Part shown: positions 45,054 through 55,325 of the stretch, in pieces
Numbering within the stretch: position 1 is the stretch's first letter
Layout of the letters: every line of letters starts with the position of its first letter
NCBI RefSeq assembly: GCF_007858185.1
Contig: NZ_VFES01000001.1
Location: forward strand, 372,001 to 436,000
DNA length: 64,000 bases
Reading direction: 5' to 3'
DNA from: Pseudomonas grimontii
Lineage (GTDB): Bacteria; Pseudomonadota; Gammaproteobacteria; Pseudomonadales; Pseudomonadaceae
Notes under the pieces: generated by a model
What the model saw: only the letters and a program-made list of their open reading frames with translations
Databases searched by the model: none
What the model was told of the DNA's origin: nothing
Program-made: the position numbers and the translations under genes

Positions 45054-46624
45054 AAGAGGGCTTTCGCCAGGCCATGGCCTGGTTGCACACCTGGGCCGGG
45101 CTGATTTTTGGCTGGCTGCTTTTTGCGATTTTCCTGACGGGTACCCTGGCCTATTTCAAGGATGAAATCAGCCACTGGATGCAGCCCGAGGTGCTGGCCC
45201 ATCCCCTGGATGATGCGCGCAGTCTTAGCGTCGCCCAGGACTACCTGCAGAAGGTCGCGCCCACGGCCGCACGCTGGTTCATCACCTTGCCGGACAGTCG
45301 CGACCCTGGCCTGTCAGTGATGTGGCAAGACAAAGTCGACCCCGGCAAACGCGGCAATTTCATTCAGAAAACCCTCGACCCCGTCAGTGGGCAGGCCGTA
45401 GAGGCCCGTGAAAGCATGGGCGGAGATTTCTTCTATCGCTTCCACTTCCAGCTGCAAATGCCGTACCCGTGGGGCCGCTGGCTGTCGACCATCGCAGCGA
45501 TGGTGATGTTCGTGGCGCTGATCACGGGCATCATCACCCACAAGAAAATCTTCAAGGACTTCTTCACCTTCCGCCCCCGCAAAGGCCAGCGCTCCTGGCT
45601 CGACGGGCATAACGCGGTGGGGGTGCTGGTGCTGCCGTTTCACCTGATGATCACCTACAGCAGCCTGGTGATTTTCATGAGCATGGTGATGCCTGCGCCG
45701 ATCCTGGCCTCTTACGGCAACGACAGCCGCGCCTTCTTCAGCGAGGTATTCCCGGCGACCAACAATGCGCCGGCGCTGGGGCAGCCGGGCAAACTGTTGC
45801 CACTGCTGCCGATGTACGAGCAAGCGCGGGCACAGTGGGCCGGCGGACATGTCGGACGGCTGGCGGTGAATAACCCGAGCGATGTGAATGCATCGGTGAA
45901 TGTGTTCCGCGCCGGTTCCGACAGCGTGGTGCATGATTTCGGCAGCACCGTGGCGTTCAACGGCACCACCGGCGAGCTGCTGCGGGTCAGCGGCGAGCAG
46001 TCGTTGCCGGCGGTCATCGGTGGCAGTTTCTACGGCCTGCACATGGGCCATTTCGCCGGCCCGGTGTTGCGCTGGTTGTACTTTATCTGCGGCTTGGCGG
46101 GCACGGCCATGATCGGTACGGGGCTGGTGATCTGGCTCGGCAAGCGTCAACTCAAACATGCAAAAACCGCTGTGATGCCATTTGAACTACGGCTGGTGGA
46201 CGTGCTGAACATCGCCAGCATGTCCGGGCTGTTGATCGCCATCGCGGGGTTCTTTTGGGCCAACCGTTTATTGCCGGTGAGCTTCGCCGAGCGCTCCGAT
46301 TGGGAAGTGCAGGCCTTCTTTATCGCATGGGGCCTGAGCCTGTTGCACGCGATCCTGCGTCGAGGCCGCCAGGGCTGGGTTGAGCAATTGAGCTTCGCAG
46401 CACTGCTGTTTGCCGCAATCCCATTGCTTAATGCCCTGACCACGTCGCAGCACTTGGGCGCTTCACTGGCAGCGGGCGACTGGGCCATGGCCGGCTTCGA
46501 CCTGACCTGCCTGGCCAGCGGCGTGTTCCTCGCCTGGGCGGCCTGGAAGATGCAACACCGCAAGGCGCCGCAGCCCAAGACCGAGCGGGCAAGGCCGCTC
46601 CACCTCAAGCAGGAGGCGAACTGA
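45050..46624 (+). CDS. PepSY-domain inner-membrane protein, possible ferric-siderophore reductase
   Basis: 524 residues from the ATG at 45050; the longer frame runs in the DUF3649 gene and is not real. It begins MKEGFRQAMAWLHTWAGLIFGWLLF, the PepSY_TM start, with about seven helices (including GIITHKKIFKDFFTFRPRKGQRSW, RSWLDGHNAVGVLVLPFH and LHMGHFAGPVLRWLYF). Several conserved His in helices could bind haem. Homologues such as FoxB and FpvG are thought to reduce or process iron-siderophores in the inner membrane. It is followed directly by DUF3325. Confidence 0.85.
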   Translation: MKEGFRQAMAWLHTWAGLIFGWLLFAIFLTGTLAYFKDEISHWMQPEVLAHPLDDARSLSVAQDYLQKVAPTAARWFITLPDSRDPGLSVMWQDKVDPGKRGNFIQKTLDPVSGQAVEARESMGGDFFYRFHFQLQMPYPWGRWLSTIAAMVMFVALITGIITHKKIFKDFFTFRPRKGQRSWLDGHNAVGVLVLPFHLMITYSSLVIFMSMVMPAPILASYGNDSRAFFSEVFPATNNAPALGQPGKLLPLLPMYEQARAQWAGGHVGRLAVNNPSDVNASVNVFRAGSDSVVHDFGSTVAFNGTTGELLRVSGEQSLPAVIGGSFYGLHMGHFAGPVLRWLYFICGLAGTAMIGTGLVIWLGKRQLKHAKTAVMPFELRLVDVLNIASMSGLLIAIAGFFWANRLLPVSFAERSDWEVQAFFIAWGLSLLHAILRRGRQGWVEQLSFAALLFAAIPLLNALTTSQHLGASLAAGDWAMAGFDLTCLASGVFLAWAAWKMQHRKAPQPKTERARPLHLKQEAN

Positions 46625-46951
46625 ATGCTCCTCGCGCTGCTGATGTGTTACGCCGGGTTCACTGCCTTATGCCTGTCCACCGACCGCCACCACGGCGAAC
46701 TGCTGCACAGCAAGCCATCGCCTCGGCGGCGGCTTGCTTTGCGCGTCATCGGTTGGCTGCTGCTGACCGTCTCGATCTGGCCCGCAGTGGCTATCGCCGG
46801 TTGGGGCCAGGGCCTGGTGGAGTGGTGCGCGGTGTTGATGCTCAGCGCCCTGTTGCTGGTGCTGTTGTTGCCGTATCGGCCAAGGCTGGCCTTGATCCTG
46901 GCGGGCGTCGGCCTGCTGGCCAGCCCTGTTGCGGCCTTCGCCACCCTCTGA
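46625..46951 (+). CDS. DUF3325 membrane protein
   Basis: 108 residues, three helices (VIGWLLLTVSIWPAVAIAGW, WCAVLMLSALLLVLLLP). The ATG abuts the stop of the PepSY gene. DUF3649, PepSY and DUF3325 form a repeated trio near TonB receptors in Pseudomonas. Function unknown. Confidence 0.8.
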   Translation: MLLALLMCYAGFTALCLSTDRHHGELLHSKPSPRRRLALRVIGWLLLTVSIWPAVAIAGWGQGLVEWCAVLMLSALLLVLLLPYRPRLALILAGVGLLASPVAAFATL

Positions 46952-46960
46952 GCCCCTGCC

Positions 46961-47539
46961 ATGATGATCAGCACCCCACCCGATTCCCAGGACAGCCCGC
47001 CGGCTGACGCGGCGGGTGGGCGTGCGCATTTCCTGCAAGTGTTCTTGTCCCAGCGCTCGCAGATGGAAGCGTTGGTGAGCCGACGCGTAGGTTGTCGCGC
47101 CACGGCGGCCGACCTGGTGCAGGACCTGTTCCTGCGTTTTTGGCGTCGGCCATTGGTGCAGGTCGAAGAACTCAGCACCTACCTGTTGCGTTGCGCCGGC
47201 AATATCGCCATCGACCACCTGCGTAGCGAAGGCGCACGGGTGCGCAGCAATGAAGGCTGGCTGCCGGAACAGCAGGATAACCAGGGCTCCGAACCCCAGG
47301 CGGCGCTCGAGGCGGGCAACGACCTGCGCCATGTCGAAGCCGCCCTGCGCAGCTTGCCGGAGCGCACCCGGCAGATCTTCCTGCTCAACCGCATTCATGG
47401 GCGCAAGTACGCGCAAATCGCCAAGGCCATGGGCCTGTCCCAAAGTGCCGTGGAAAAACATATGATGCGTGCCCTCGAAGCCTGCAAAGCCAGCCTTCGC
47501 GAACCATCGCCACCGCGCACGCCAAGGAAAGCACCGTGA
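46961..47539 (+). CDS. Second FecI-type ECF sigma factor
   Basis: 192 residues. Sigma2: FLSQRSQMEALVSRRVGCRATAADLVQDLFLRFW; Sigma4: LPERTRQIFLLNRIHGRKYAQIAKAMGLSQSAVEKHM. It starts only 9 bp after the DUF3325 stop, so the sigma gene may be transcribed with the iron membrane operon. It overlaps its FecR-like partner by 4 bp. It differs clearly from FecI at 44092. Confidence 0.88.
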   Translation: MMISTPPDSQDSPPADAAGGRAHFLQVFLSQRSQMEALVSRRVGCRATAADLVQDLFLRFWRRPLVQVEELSTYLLRCAGNIAIDHLRSEGARVRSNEGWLPEQQDNQGSEPQAALEAGNDLRHVEAALRSLPERTRQIFLLNRIHGRKYAQIAKAMGLSQSAVEKHMMRALEACKASLREPSPPRTPRKAP

Positions 47540-48513
47540 ACGTCACCCCCACGCCCGACCAGGAACAAGCCGCACTGGCCTGGCTGAGCCTGTTGCACGA
47601 CCAGCCCACCAGTGGCGACCAGGCCACCTTCAGCCGCTGGCTTAGGGCTGATCCTGCGCACGTCGAAGCGTACGCCCAGGCCCAGGTGCTCTGGGAGTTG
47701 AGCGAAGTACCGGCGCGCCAGTTGGCGGATGAAGACGCGCTGGCATTGCAGGGTTACCTCAAGGCGATGAACACCCCGACGCGCTCGCGGGTAGTGCGCT
47801 GGTCCGGCGCCTTGGCCATGGCGGCGTGCCTGGTGTTGATGGTGTGCGTGGGCGCCGGTTGGCAGCCTTCGCGTTGGATCGATGACATCGGCGCCGATTA
47901 CGTGAGCGCACCGGGAGAGGTGAAGACCGTCACTCTGGCCGACCAGTCCCAGGTCACCCTGGATGCGGACAGCGCAATTGCCGTGGACTTCAGTCACGGT
48001 GAGCGGCATATCCAATTGCGTCGCGGTGCGGGTTTTTTCAGCGTCACCCACACCGGCCAGTCCTTTGTGGTCGAGGCGGGCAGCGGCGAAGCGCGGGTGC
48101 TGGGTACGCAGTTCGAAGTGCGCCTGCAACCGGCAGGGGCCGAGGTGACGGTGTTGTCGGGGCGGGTGGGTGTGACCGCGTCGAAACAGGGCCAGCAGCA
48201 AATTCTCACGGCAGGCCAGCAAGTGGCCTACGCCGATGGCATCGCCGATCCCCTGCACGCGGTCGACAGCGAATCCCGCCTGGCCTGGCGTGATGGCTGG
48301 CTCAACTACTACAAGGCGCCGCTGGCGCAGGTGGTCAACGACTTGGGGCGTTACTACCCTGGTCGCATCCTGCTGCTCAACGAAGAGATGGGCGCCAGGC
48401 GCGTCAGCGGCAGTTTCCCGAGCAAGGACCCGCAGGCGGTACTCAACGCCTTGCAAGCGGTGTTGGGGTTTGAGCAGCACAGCCTGTTAGGACGGGTGAT
48501 CGTGGTGCGCTGA
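47536..48513 (+). CDS. Second FecR-like anti-sigma regulator
   Basis: 325 residues. DUF4880 part (ALAWLSLLHDQPTSGDQATFSRWL), a membrane helix (about 89-108), the FecR domain (LADQSQVTLDADSAIAVDF, IQLRRGAGFFSVTH) and a C-terminal STN-like end (GSFPSKDPQAVLNALQAVLGFEQH). No TonB receptor follows; the next gene is an unrelated minus-strand glutaredoxin. The pair must therefore serve a receptor elsewhere or cross-talk with FecA. Confidence 0.88.
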   Translation: MNVTPTPDQEQAALAWLSLLHDQPTSGDQATFSRWLRADPAHVEAYAQAQVLWELSEVPARQLADEDALALQGYLKAMNTPTRSRVVRWSGALAMAACLVLMVCVGAGWQPSRWIDDIGADYVSAPGEVKTVTLADQSQVTLDADSAIAVDFSHGERHIQLRRGAGFFSVTHTGQSFVVEAGSGEARVLGTQFEVRLQPAGAEVTVLSGRVGVTASKQGQQQILTAGQQVAYADGIADPLHAVDSESRLAWRDGWLNYYKAPLAQVVNDLGRYYPGRILLLNEEMGARRVSGSFPSKDPQAVLNALQAVLGFEQHSLLGRVIVVR

Positions 48514-48864
48514 TTACTTCAGCGCTGCCATGATCGCGTCAGGGTTGTAGTCGCGAATCAGCGTCCCATTGACGTCCACAAACGGAATCCCACCACCGCC
48601 CAGCGCCTCATACGCCTTGCGCGCCTGGGCGTCCTTCTCGATGTCGAAGGCTTGGTAGGGAATACCCTTCTGGTCCAGGAAGCGGCGGATCTGCTTGCAG
48701 TAGCCACACCATTCGGTGGCATACAGCGCCACTCGCGCCGATGCTCGCGTCTGCTCCGAGACTACCTGGGAAGGGTTGAACAGCCGCTCGATCTTGCCCC
48801 AGTTCTGGATAACCACCACCACCAGCAACACCAGCAGGACTTTCTTGAGTACCCCGCCGAGCAT
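48514..48864 (-). CDS. Glutaredoxin family protein with membrane anchor
   Basis: 116 residues. An N-terminal hydrophobic helix (VLKKVLLVLLVVVVIQNWG) followed by a glutaredoxin fold with the active site CGYCKQIRRFLDQKGI (about 53) and GGGGIPFVDVNG. Probably a membrane-tethered thiol oxidoreductase. It overlaps the yejK stop by 1 base, so it is in the same transcript. Confidence 0.85.
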   Translation of the reverse strand: MLGGVLKKVLLVLLVVVVIQNWGKIERLFNPSQVVSEQTRASARVALYATEWCGYCKQIRRFLDQKGIPYQAFDIEKDAQARKAYEALGGGGIPFVDVNGTLIRDYNPDAIMAALK

Positions 48865-49868
48865 CAGTTACGGCGCTTGAGCTGGTCGGTCAGTTGGGTT
48901 GGCAGGCCCTTGATGATCAGGGTACCGGCGGCTTCGTCGTACTCGATCTTGTCGCCCAGCAGGTGTGCTTCAAAGCTGATGGACAAGCCCTCGGCGCGGC
49001 CGGTGAAGCGGCGGAACTGGTTGAGGGTGCGTTTATCGGCCGGGATTTCCGGCGACAGGCCGTAGTCCTTGTTGCGGATATGGTCGTAGAACGCCTTAGG
49101 CCGATCTTCATCGATCAACCCCGACAATTCTTCAAGGCCCATGGGTTCGCCGAGCTTGGCCTGGCTGCTGGCGTAATCGACCAGGGTCTTGGTTTTTTCG
49201 CGGGCGGATTCGTCCGGCAGGTCTTCGCTTTCGACGAAGTCGCTGAAGGCCTTGAGCAGGGTGCGCGTCTCGCCTGGGCCGTCGACGCCTTCCTGGCAGC
49301 CGATAAAGTCGCGGAAGTACTCCGAGACCTTCTTGCCGTTCTTGCCTTTGATAAAGGAGATGTATTGCTTGGACTGCTTGTTGTTCTGCCACTCGGACAC
49401 GTTGATGCGCGCTGCCAGGTGCAACTGGCCCAGGTCCAGGTGGCGCGACGGGGTCACGTCCAGCTCGTCGGTCACCGCCACGCCTTCACTGTGGTGCAGC
49501 AGGGCGATGGCCAGGTAGTCGGTCATGCCTTGCTGGTAGTGGGCAAACAGCACGTGCCCGCCGGTGGAGAGGTTGGACTCTTCCATCAGTTTTTGCAGGT
49601 GTTCGACGGCGGTGCGGCTGAACGTGGTGAAATCCTGGCCACCCTCGAAATATTCCTTCAACCAGCCGCTGAACGGGTGCGCGCCGGACTCGGCATGGAA
49701 GAAACCCCAGGCCTTGCCTTGTTTGGCGTTGTAGCTCTCGTTGAGGTCGGCAAGCATGTTCTCGATGGCGGCCGACTCGGCAAGCTCGGAGTCGCGGGCG
49801 TGGAGAACTGCGGGTGTGCCGTCGGGTTTCTTGTCGATCAGGTGGACGATGCAATGACGGATCGGCAT
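48864..49868 (-). CDS. yejK: Nucleoid-associated protein YejK (NdpA)
   Basis: 334 residues from the ATG at 49868 ([14 protein letters not shown]); the upstream extension lacks family sequence. It matches YejK throughout ([34 protein letters not shown]). YejK binds DNA and topoisomerase IV. It is followed by the glutaredoxin gene and preceded by the divergent HU gene, an order also known in other pseudomonads. Confidence 0.92.
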   Translation of the reverse strand: MPIRHCIVHLIDKKPDGTPAVLHARDSELAESAAIENMLADLNESYNAKQGKAWGFFHAESGAHPFSGWLKEYFEGGQDFTTFSRTAVEHLQKLMEESNLSTGGHVLFAHYQQGMTDYLAIALLHHSEGVAVTDELDVTPSRHLDLGQLHLAARINVSEWQNNKQSKQYISFIKGKNGKKVSEYFRDFIGCQEGVDGPGETRTLLKAFSDFVESEDLPDESAREKTKTLVDYASSQAKLGEPMGLEELSGLIDEDRPKAFYDHIRNKDYGLSPEIPADKRTLNQFRRFTGRAEGLSISFEAHLLGDKIEYDEAAGTLIIKGLPTQLTDQLKRRN

Positions 49869-50264
49869 GGGCTTCTCGGCTGGTTGAAGGGGAGCGGTTG
49901 GCCTCCCCGAAAAGTTGCCCAGTGTACCGCACCCATTGGTCAAGACACGCGTTGAAGGCCATTTTGGATGCTCTCCTACGGGCCATATGCTTTTTTTTCA
50001 CTGTTTAGAGCGATAAAGCTGACCAAATGGGTATGTTGAGGCGGATATTTCCCCGTCTCTGTGCTAGTTTTGCCCCGTCTTGCGCCATGTCTCGGCGTTA
50101 AGCGTGCATTCAGCATCTGTCAGGTCGAACCAATCCCCGTTTCAAGCATCTATAACCCCGATCTCCGTGGTTATAGCCGGGGGTGCCAGGCCATGACGGT
50201 CGGGCTCGACGGCTGACACTGCACTCTGCAATCCATATGAATTTGATAGGGAAGGAACACCACA

Positions 50265-50546
50265 ATGGCTATTACTAAAGACCAACTGATCGCTGACCTG
50301 GCTGAAGCAGTAGACGCACCGAAAACCACCGTGCGCGCTCTGCTGGACCAACTGAGCCAAGTTGTTGCTGACCAGCTGGAAAACGGCGGCGAAATCACTC
50401 TGCCAGGCGTTGGCAAACTGAAAGTGACCGAGCGTCCTGCCCGTACTGGCCGTAACCCTTCGAATGGCGCTGCCATCGAAATCGCTGCCAAGAAAGTTAT
50501 CAAGCTGGTTGTGGCCAAAGGCCTGAGCGACTCTGTTAACAAGTAA
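50265..50546 (+). CDS. HU-family DNA-binding protein (HupN-like)
   Basis: 93 residues with AAGGAA ribosome site. HU fold: MAITKDQLIADLAEAVDAPKT, the core VGKLKVTERPARTGRNPSNGAAIEI (arm with the conserved RNP motif), ending GLSDSVNK. It shapes the nucleoid. By neighbours (yejK, rlmF, valS) it corresponds to the hupN copy rather than hupA or hupB. The 320 bp upstream holds its promoter; a strong terminator follows. Confidence 0.92.
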   Translation: MAITKDQLIADLAEAVDAPKTTVRALLDQLSQVVADQLENGGEITLPGVGKLKVTERPARTGRNPSNGAAIEIAAKKVIKLVVAKGLSDSVNK

Positions 50547-50556
50547 GACGCAGCAA

Positions 50557-50597
50557 AAAAAACCGTGCTCCGGAGTGATCCGGGCACGGTTTTTTGT
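50557..50597. terminator. Terminator shared by HU and rlmF
   Basis: AAAACCGTGC...GCACGGTTTTTT with a bulged stem is symmetric in its A and T tails, so it serves both convergent genes. Confidence 0.9.
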
Positions 50598-50613
50598 TGC
50601 CTGCGATTTGTCT

Positions 50614-51630
50614 CTATCGCACCCAGCGCTGGCGCCAGATCTGCTGTTCGTTCTTGGTCTGGAAGGTCCAGGCCACGAAACGGCTCTGCTTCTGGCCCTG
50701 GGACATTTCCACCACCTGGCTTTCCAGCACGCCGGCTTTTTTCAGGGCGGTCTCGATCGCGGGCAAGTTTGACGCTTTTGACACCAGGGTGCTGAACCAC
50801 AACACCTTGTGGGCAAAGTGCGCGCTCTCGGCGATCAACTGTGTCACGAAGCGCGCTTCACCGCCTTCACACCACAACTCGGCTGATTGGCCGCCGAAGT
50901 TCAGCACCGGCAATTTGCGCTTGGGATCGGCCCTGCCCAGGGCGCGCCACTTGCGCTCGCTGCCCTTGGTGGCTTCGTCCATGGACGCGTGGAACGGCGG
51001 GTTGCACATGGTCAGGTCAAAACGTTCGCCCGGCTCCAGCAGGCCCAGCAGGATGTGCTTGGGATTGGTTTGCTGGCGCAGCTGGATGACCTTGCTCAGG
51101 TCGTTGGACTGCACGATGGCCTTGGCGGCGGCTACGGCGGTAGGGTCGACCTCCGAGCCGAGGAAATTCCAGCGGTACTCCATATAGCCAATCAGCGGGT
51201 AGACGCAGTTGGCGCCCATGCCGATATCCAGCACCTTGACGATTGAGCCCCGGGGAATCTTGCCGTCGTTGGTACTGGCCAGCAGGTCGGCGAGGAAGTG
51301 CACATAGTCGGCACGCCCTGGCACCGGCGGGCACAGGTAATCCGCCGGAATGTCCCAATGCTGGATGCCATAGAAGGCCTTGAGCAACGCCCGGTTGAAC
51401 ACTCGCACTGCGTCCGGGCTGGCGAAGTCGATGCTTTCCTTGCCGTAGGGGTTGATGATCACGAATTGCGCCAGTTCCGGCGTGGTCTTGATCAGCGCCG
51501 GGAAGTCGTAACGGCCCTGGTGGCGGTTGCGCGGGTGCAGGGTGGCCTCTTTGCGCGGCGCGACGGGTTTGGCCGTGGCTGCGGTTTTAGGCTTCTTGCG
51601 TGGAGGTTTGGGCGTAGTGGGGGCGGTCAT
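50614..51630 (-). CDS. rlmF: 23S rRNA m6A1618 methyltransferase RlmF
   Basis: 338 residues. A basic N-terminal tail ([15 protein letters not shown]), then [16 protein letters not shown] typical of RlmF, the SAM site [16 protein letters not shown] (about 125) and the catalytic MCNPPFHAS (NPPF, about 212). Methylates A1618 of 23S rRNA. It is convergent with HU. Confidence 0.92.
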   Translation of the reverse strand: MTAPTTPKPPRKKPKTAATAKPVAPRKEATLHPRNRHQGRYDFPALIKTTPELAQFVIINPYGKESIDFASPDAVRVFNRALLKAFYGIQHWDIPADYLCPPVPGRADYVHFLADLLASTNDGKIPRGSIVKVLDIGMGANCVYPLIGYMEYRWNFLGSEVDPTAVAAAKAIVQSNDLSKVIQLRQQTNPKHILLGLLEPGERFDLTMCNPPFHASMDEATKGSERKWRALGRADPKRKLPVLNFGGQSAELWCEGGEARFVTQLIAESAHFAHKVLWFSTLVSKASNLPAIETALKKAGVLESQVVEMSQGQKQSRFVAWTFQTKNEQQIWRQRWVR

Positions 51631-51695
51631 GATGATTCTGGTGTTGGCTCAAAGTGGTGGGCATTGTCACACATTCCCGAGGATAACTCGGTCAA

Positions 51696-51787
51696 ATGTG
51701 GGAGGGGGCTTGCTCCCGATAGGGGTGAATCAGTCAATACTAGCCTGGCTGACAGATCGCCATCGGGGGCAAGCCCCCTCCCACATT
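51696..51787. repeat. REPIN 2
   Basis: ATGTGGGAGGGGGCTTGC and its complement face each other over 92 bp between rlmF and valS; same family as 37113. Confidence 0.88.
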
Positions 51788-51825
51788 GACTGTATTGCCA
51801 GCAAGGGATTGGGAAACGCCAGGCA

Positions 51826-51852
51826 AAAAAAGAGACCCGAAGGTCTCTTTCT
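51826..51852 (-). terminator. valS terminator
   Basis: AAAGAGACC/GGTCTCTTT around CGAA, with a seven-base U-tract on the minus strand, 17 bp after the valS stop. Confidence 0.9.
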
Positions 51853-51868
51853 CCACGCGAATCAAGCC

Positions 51869-54715
51869 TTACAGGCTGGAAATCCGCGCATGTTGCTCCG
51901 CCAGCTTGCCCAGGGCCTGTTCGGCCTCGGCCAGCTTGGCGCGTTCTTTGTCGATCACCTCAGCCGGTGCCTTGTCGACGAATGCCGCGTTGGACAGCTT
52001 GCCGCCCACCCGCTGCACTTCGCCTTGCAGGCGCAGGATTTCCTTGTCGAGACGGGCCAGTTCCGCGCCCTTGTCGATCAGGCCGGCCATCGGCACCAGC
52101 ACTTCCATGTCGCCGACCAGTGCGGTCGCCGACAGTGGTGCTTCGGCGCCATCGGCCAATACAGTGATCGATTCCAGCTTCGCCAGCTTCTTGAGCAGCG
52201 CATCGTTCTCGGTGAGACGACGCTGGTCTTCGGCGCTGGCGTTCTTCACGAATACCGCCAGTGGCTTGCCCGGGCCGATGTTCATTTCGGCGCGGATGTT
52301 GCGCGTGCCGAGCATCAGGGTCTTGAGCCATTCGATGTCGCTTTCGGCCGCCTCATCGATGCGTGCTTCGTTGGCCACCGGCCAAGGTTGCAGCATGATG
52401 GTCTTGCCTTCGATACCGGCCAGCGGCGCCAGGCGCTGCCAGATTTCTTCGGTGATGAATGGCATGAACGGATGCGCCAGGCGCAGCGCCACTTCCAGCA
52501 CGCGCACCAGGGTGCGACGGGTGCCGCGCTGGCGTTCGATCGGCGCGTTTTCGTCCCACAGCACGGGCTTGGACAGTTCCAGGTACCAGTCGCAATACTG
52601 GTTCCAGATGAACTCGTACAAGGCTTGTGCGGCCAGGTCGAAACGGAACTGGTCGAGTTGGCGGGTCACTTCGGCTTCGGTGCGTTGCAGCTGCGAGATG
52701 ATCCAGCGATCGGCCAGGCTCAGTTCGACCGCTTCGCCGTTCTGGCCGCAGTCTTCGCCTTTGTCCAGCACGTAACGCGCGGCGTTCCAGATCTTGTTGC
52801 AGAAGTTGCGATAGCCTTCGACGCGGCCCATGTCGAACTTGATGTCGCGACCGGTGGATGCCAGCGAGCAGAACGTAAAGCGCAGGGCGTCGGTGCCGTA
52901 GCTGGCAATGCCGTCGGCGAACTCGTCGCGGGTCTGCTTCTCGATCTTCTTCGCCAGTTTCGGCTGCATCAGGCCCGAGGTGCGTTTCTGCACCAGGGTT
53001 TCCAGGTCGATGCCGTCGATGATGTCCAACGGGTCCAGGACGTTGCCCTTGGACTTGGACATCTTCTGGCCTTGGCCATCACGCACCAGGCCGTGCACGT
53101 ACACGGTCTTGAACGGTACCTGCGGCGTGCCATCCTCGTTCTTCACCAAATGCATGGTGAGCATGATCATCCGGGCAACCCAGAAGAAAATGATGTCGAA
53201 GCCGGTCACCAGCACGTCGGTGGAGTGGAATTTCTTCAGGAATTCGGTCTGCTGCGGCCAGCCCAGGGTGGAGAACGTCCACAGGCCCGAGCTGAACCAG
53301 GTGTCGAGTACGTCGTTGTCCTGTTGCAGCGCGACGTCCGGACCCAGATTGTTCTTGGCGCGTACTTCGGCTTCGTCGCGGCCGACATAGACCTTGCCCG
53401 ACTCGTCGTACCAGGCCGGAATGCGGTGGCCCCACCACAGCTGACGGCTGATGCACCAATCCTGGATGTCGCGCATCCACGAGAAGTACATGTTTTCGTA
53501 CTGCTTGGGTACGAACTGGATGCGGCCGTCTTCCACGGCAGCAATCGCAGGCTCGGCCAGGGGTTTGGTCGACACGTACCATTGGTCGGTCAGCCACGGT
53601 TCGATGATGGTGCCGGAACGGTCGCCCTTCGGTACTTTCAGGCCGTGGTCGTCAACGCTGACCAGCAGGCCGGCGGCGTCGAAGGCAGCAACGATCTGCT
53701 TGCGTGCTTCGAAACGGTCGAGGCCGGCGTATTCGGCCGGGATCTTGCCGTCGATGCTGTCGTTCAGTGTGCCGTCGAGGTTGAACACCTGGCAGGCCGG
53801 CAATACGGCGGCGTTCTTGTCGAAGATGTTCAGCAGCGGCAGGTTGTGGCGCTTGCCGACTTCGTAGTCGTTGAAATCGTGGGCCGGGGTGATTTTCACG
53901 CAGCCGGTGCCGAATTCAGGGTCGCAGTAGTCGTCCGCGATGATGGGGATGCGGCGGCCAACCAGTGGCAGCTCGACGAACTTGCCGATCAGTGCCTGGT
54001 AGCGCTCGTCATTCGGGTTAACCGCGACGGCGGCGTCGCCAAGCATGGTTTCCGGACGGGTAGTAGCGACGATCAGGTAGTCGTTGCCTTCAGCGGTCTT
54101 GGCGCCGTCGGCCAGCGGGTACTTGAGGTTCCACAGGAAACCTTTCTCGTCGTGGTTTTCCACTTCAAGGTCGGAAATCGCCGTGTGCAACTTGGTGTCC
54201 CAGTTGACCAGGCGCTTGCCGCGGTAGATCAGGCCGTCTTCATGCAGGCGCACGAAGGCTTCTTTCACCGATTCCGACAGGCCGTCGTCCATGGTGAAGC
54301 GCTCGCGGCTCCAATCGACGGACGAACCGAGGCGACGGATCTGACGGCTGATGTTGCCGCCGGACTGGTCTTTCCATTCCCAGACTTTTTCCAGGAATTT
54401 CTCGCGACCCAGGTCGTGACGGTTCTGGCCGGTGGCTTCGAGTTGGCGCTCCACCAGCATCTGGGTGGCGATACCGGCGTGGTCGGTACCCGGTTGCCAC
54501 AGGGTGTTGCGGCCCTGCATGCGGCGGAAGCGAATCAGCGCATCCATGATCGCATTGTTGAAGCCATGGCCCATGTGCAGGCTGCCAGTGACGTTCGGTG
54601 GCGGAATCATGATGGTGTAGGACTCGCCCGCGCCTTGCGGAGCGAAATAGTTCTCGGACTCCCAGGTGTTGTACCAGGAAGTTTCAATAGCGTGCGGCTG
54701 GTAGGTCTTATCCAT
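51869..54715 (-). CDS. valS: Valyl-tRNA synthetase
   Basis: 948 residues from the ATG at 54715 ([15 protein letters not shown], the usual family start); an ATG eight codons earlier (54739) is possible. It charges tRNA-Val. HIGH motif as [19 protein letters not shown] (about 42-60), editing domain in the middle, KMSKS as [11 protein letters not shown] (about 553), and a C-terminal coiled-coil arm (about 880-945). Complete and typical, in contrast to the C-terminal fragment in the island. It is last in the order pepA-holC-unknown-valS. Confidence 0.96.
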   Translation of the reverse strand: MDKTYQPHAIETSWYNTWESENYFAPQGAGESYTIMIPPPNVTGSLHMGHGFNNAIMDALIRFRRMQGRNTLWQPGTDHAGIATQMLVERQLEATGQNRHDLGREKFLEKVWEWKDQSGGNISRQIRRLGSSVDWSRERFTMDDGLSESVKEAFVRLHEDGLIYRGKRLVNWDTKLHTAISDLEVENHDEKGFLWNLKYPLADGAKTAEGNDYLIVATTRPETMLGDAAVAVNPNDERYQALIGKFVELPLVGRRIPIIADDYCDPEFGTGCVKITPAHDFNDYEVGKRHNLPLLNIFDKNAAVLPACQVFNLDGTLNDSIDGKIPAEYAGLDRFEARKQIVAAFDAAGLLVSVDDHGLKVPKGDRSGTIIEPWLTDQWYVSTKPLAEPAIAAVEDGRIQFVPKQYENMYFSWMRDIQDWCISRQLWWGHRIPAWYDESGKVYVGRDEAEVRAKNNLGPDVALQQDNDVLDTWFSSGLWTFSTLGWPQQTEFLKKFHSTDVLVTGFDIIFFWVARMIMLTMHLVKNEDGTPQVPFKTVYVHGLVRDGQGQKMSKSKGNVLDPLDIIDGIDLETLVQKRTSGLMQPKLAKKIEKQTRDEFADGIASYGTDALRFTFCSLASTGRDIKFDMGRVEGYRNFCNKIWNAARYVLDKGEDCGQNGEAVELSLADRWIISQLQRTEAEVTRQLDQFRFDLAAQALYEFIWNQYCDWYLELSKPVLWDENAPIERQRGTRRTLVRVLEVALRLAHPFMPFITEEIWQRLAPLAGIEGKTIMLQPWPVANEARIDEAAESDIEWLKTLMLGTRNIRAEMNIGPGKPLAVFVKNASAEDQRRLTENDALLKKLAKLESITVLADGAEAPLSATALVGDMEVLVPMAGLIDKGAELARLDKEILRLQGEVQRVGGKLSNAAFVDKAPAEVIDKERAKLAEAEQALGKLAEQHARISSL

Positions 54716-54819
54716 GCGCGGCGGGACCCTAGTTGGCATTTATTCAGGAAAGCCGGCAAGTATAACGGGGGATAGGGCGCAGGGCGAGGCGAAGACGGGC
54801 TTAAGGTGCAGGCAATCAA

Positions 54820-54907
54820 ATGTGGGAGGGGCTTGCCCCCGATGGCAATGTGTTAGCTATATATGGGCTGACTGATACACCGCCATCGGGGGCAAGTCCC
54901 CTTCCAC
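54820..54907. repeat. REPIN 3
   Basis: TGTGGGAGGGGCTTGCCCCC and its complement with a central AT-rich loop, between valS and its upstream neighbour. It interrupts the otherwise compact gene cluster. Confidence 0.88.
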
Positions 54908-54925
54908 AGGGGATCTAATTAGGAT

Positions 54926-55321
54926 TCAGGACTGGTACTGGCTGAGCAACCGCTCCATCCGCGCATCCATCCGGCGCTTGATTTCGGTTTCGATATGCGG
55001 GGCAAAGTCGTCGATCACGTCTTGCATGATCAATTGCGCGGCGGCACGCAGTTCGTTGTCCAGGTGCAGCAGCAGGGCGTCGGGCCCCTTTTCGGCGGGC
55101 GCAGGCGCAGCGTCCACGGCAACGGGGGCTTCGACGACTGGCTCCGATGCAGCCTGCTTGCTGCCGACCATGTCGAACAACAGCGGAATCTGTACCTCGC
55201 CATCGGCCTGTTCGGTCAGCAGCGGCGGTTGCAAGCCATCATCACCCAGCAACTGACGGATCGACTCGAGGTCGTCCAGCAGGTGGTCATCTTTTTTTGT
55301 AGAGTTGGGAGTGTCCATCAT
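54926..55321 (-). CDS. Hypothetical protein linked to holC
   Basis: 131 residues from the ATG at 55321 (MMDTPNSTKKDD; the second ATG at 55318 is equally likely). Acidic N-terminal half, an Ala/Pro-rich linker (about 65-85), and a helical C-terminus LRAAAQLIMQDVIDDFAPHIETEIKRRM. Conserved beside holC in pseudomonads as I recall; it may be a replication or chaperone accessory protein, but the function is unknown. It lies 4 bp after the holC stop. Confidence 0.75.
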   Translation of the reverse strand: MMDTPNSTKKDDHLLDDLESIRQLLGDDGLQPPLLTEQADGEVQIPLLFDMVGSKQAASEPVVEAPVAVDAAPAPAEKGPDALLLHLDNELRAAAQLIMQDVIDDFAPHIETEIKRRMDARMERLLSQYQS

Positions 55322-55325
55322 GTAC

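Noticed and set aside
51527..54775. 1082-codon plus-strand open frame
   Set aside because: It is the antisense shadow of valS in GC-rich DNA; composition is Gln/His/Val-rich without domains, while the minus strand has complete synthetase motifs.
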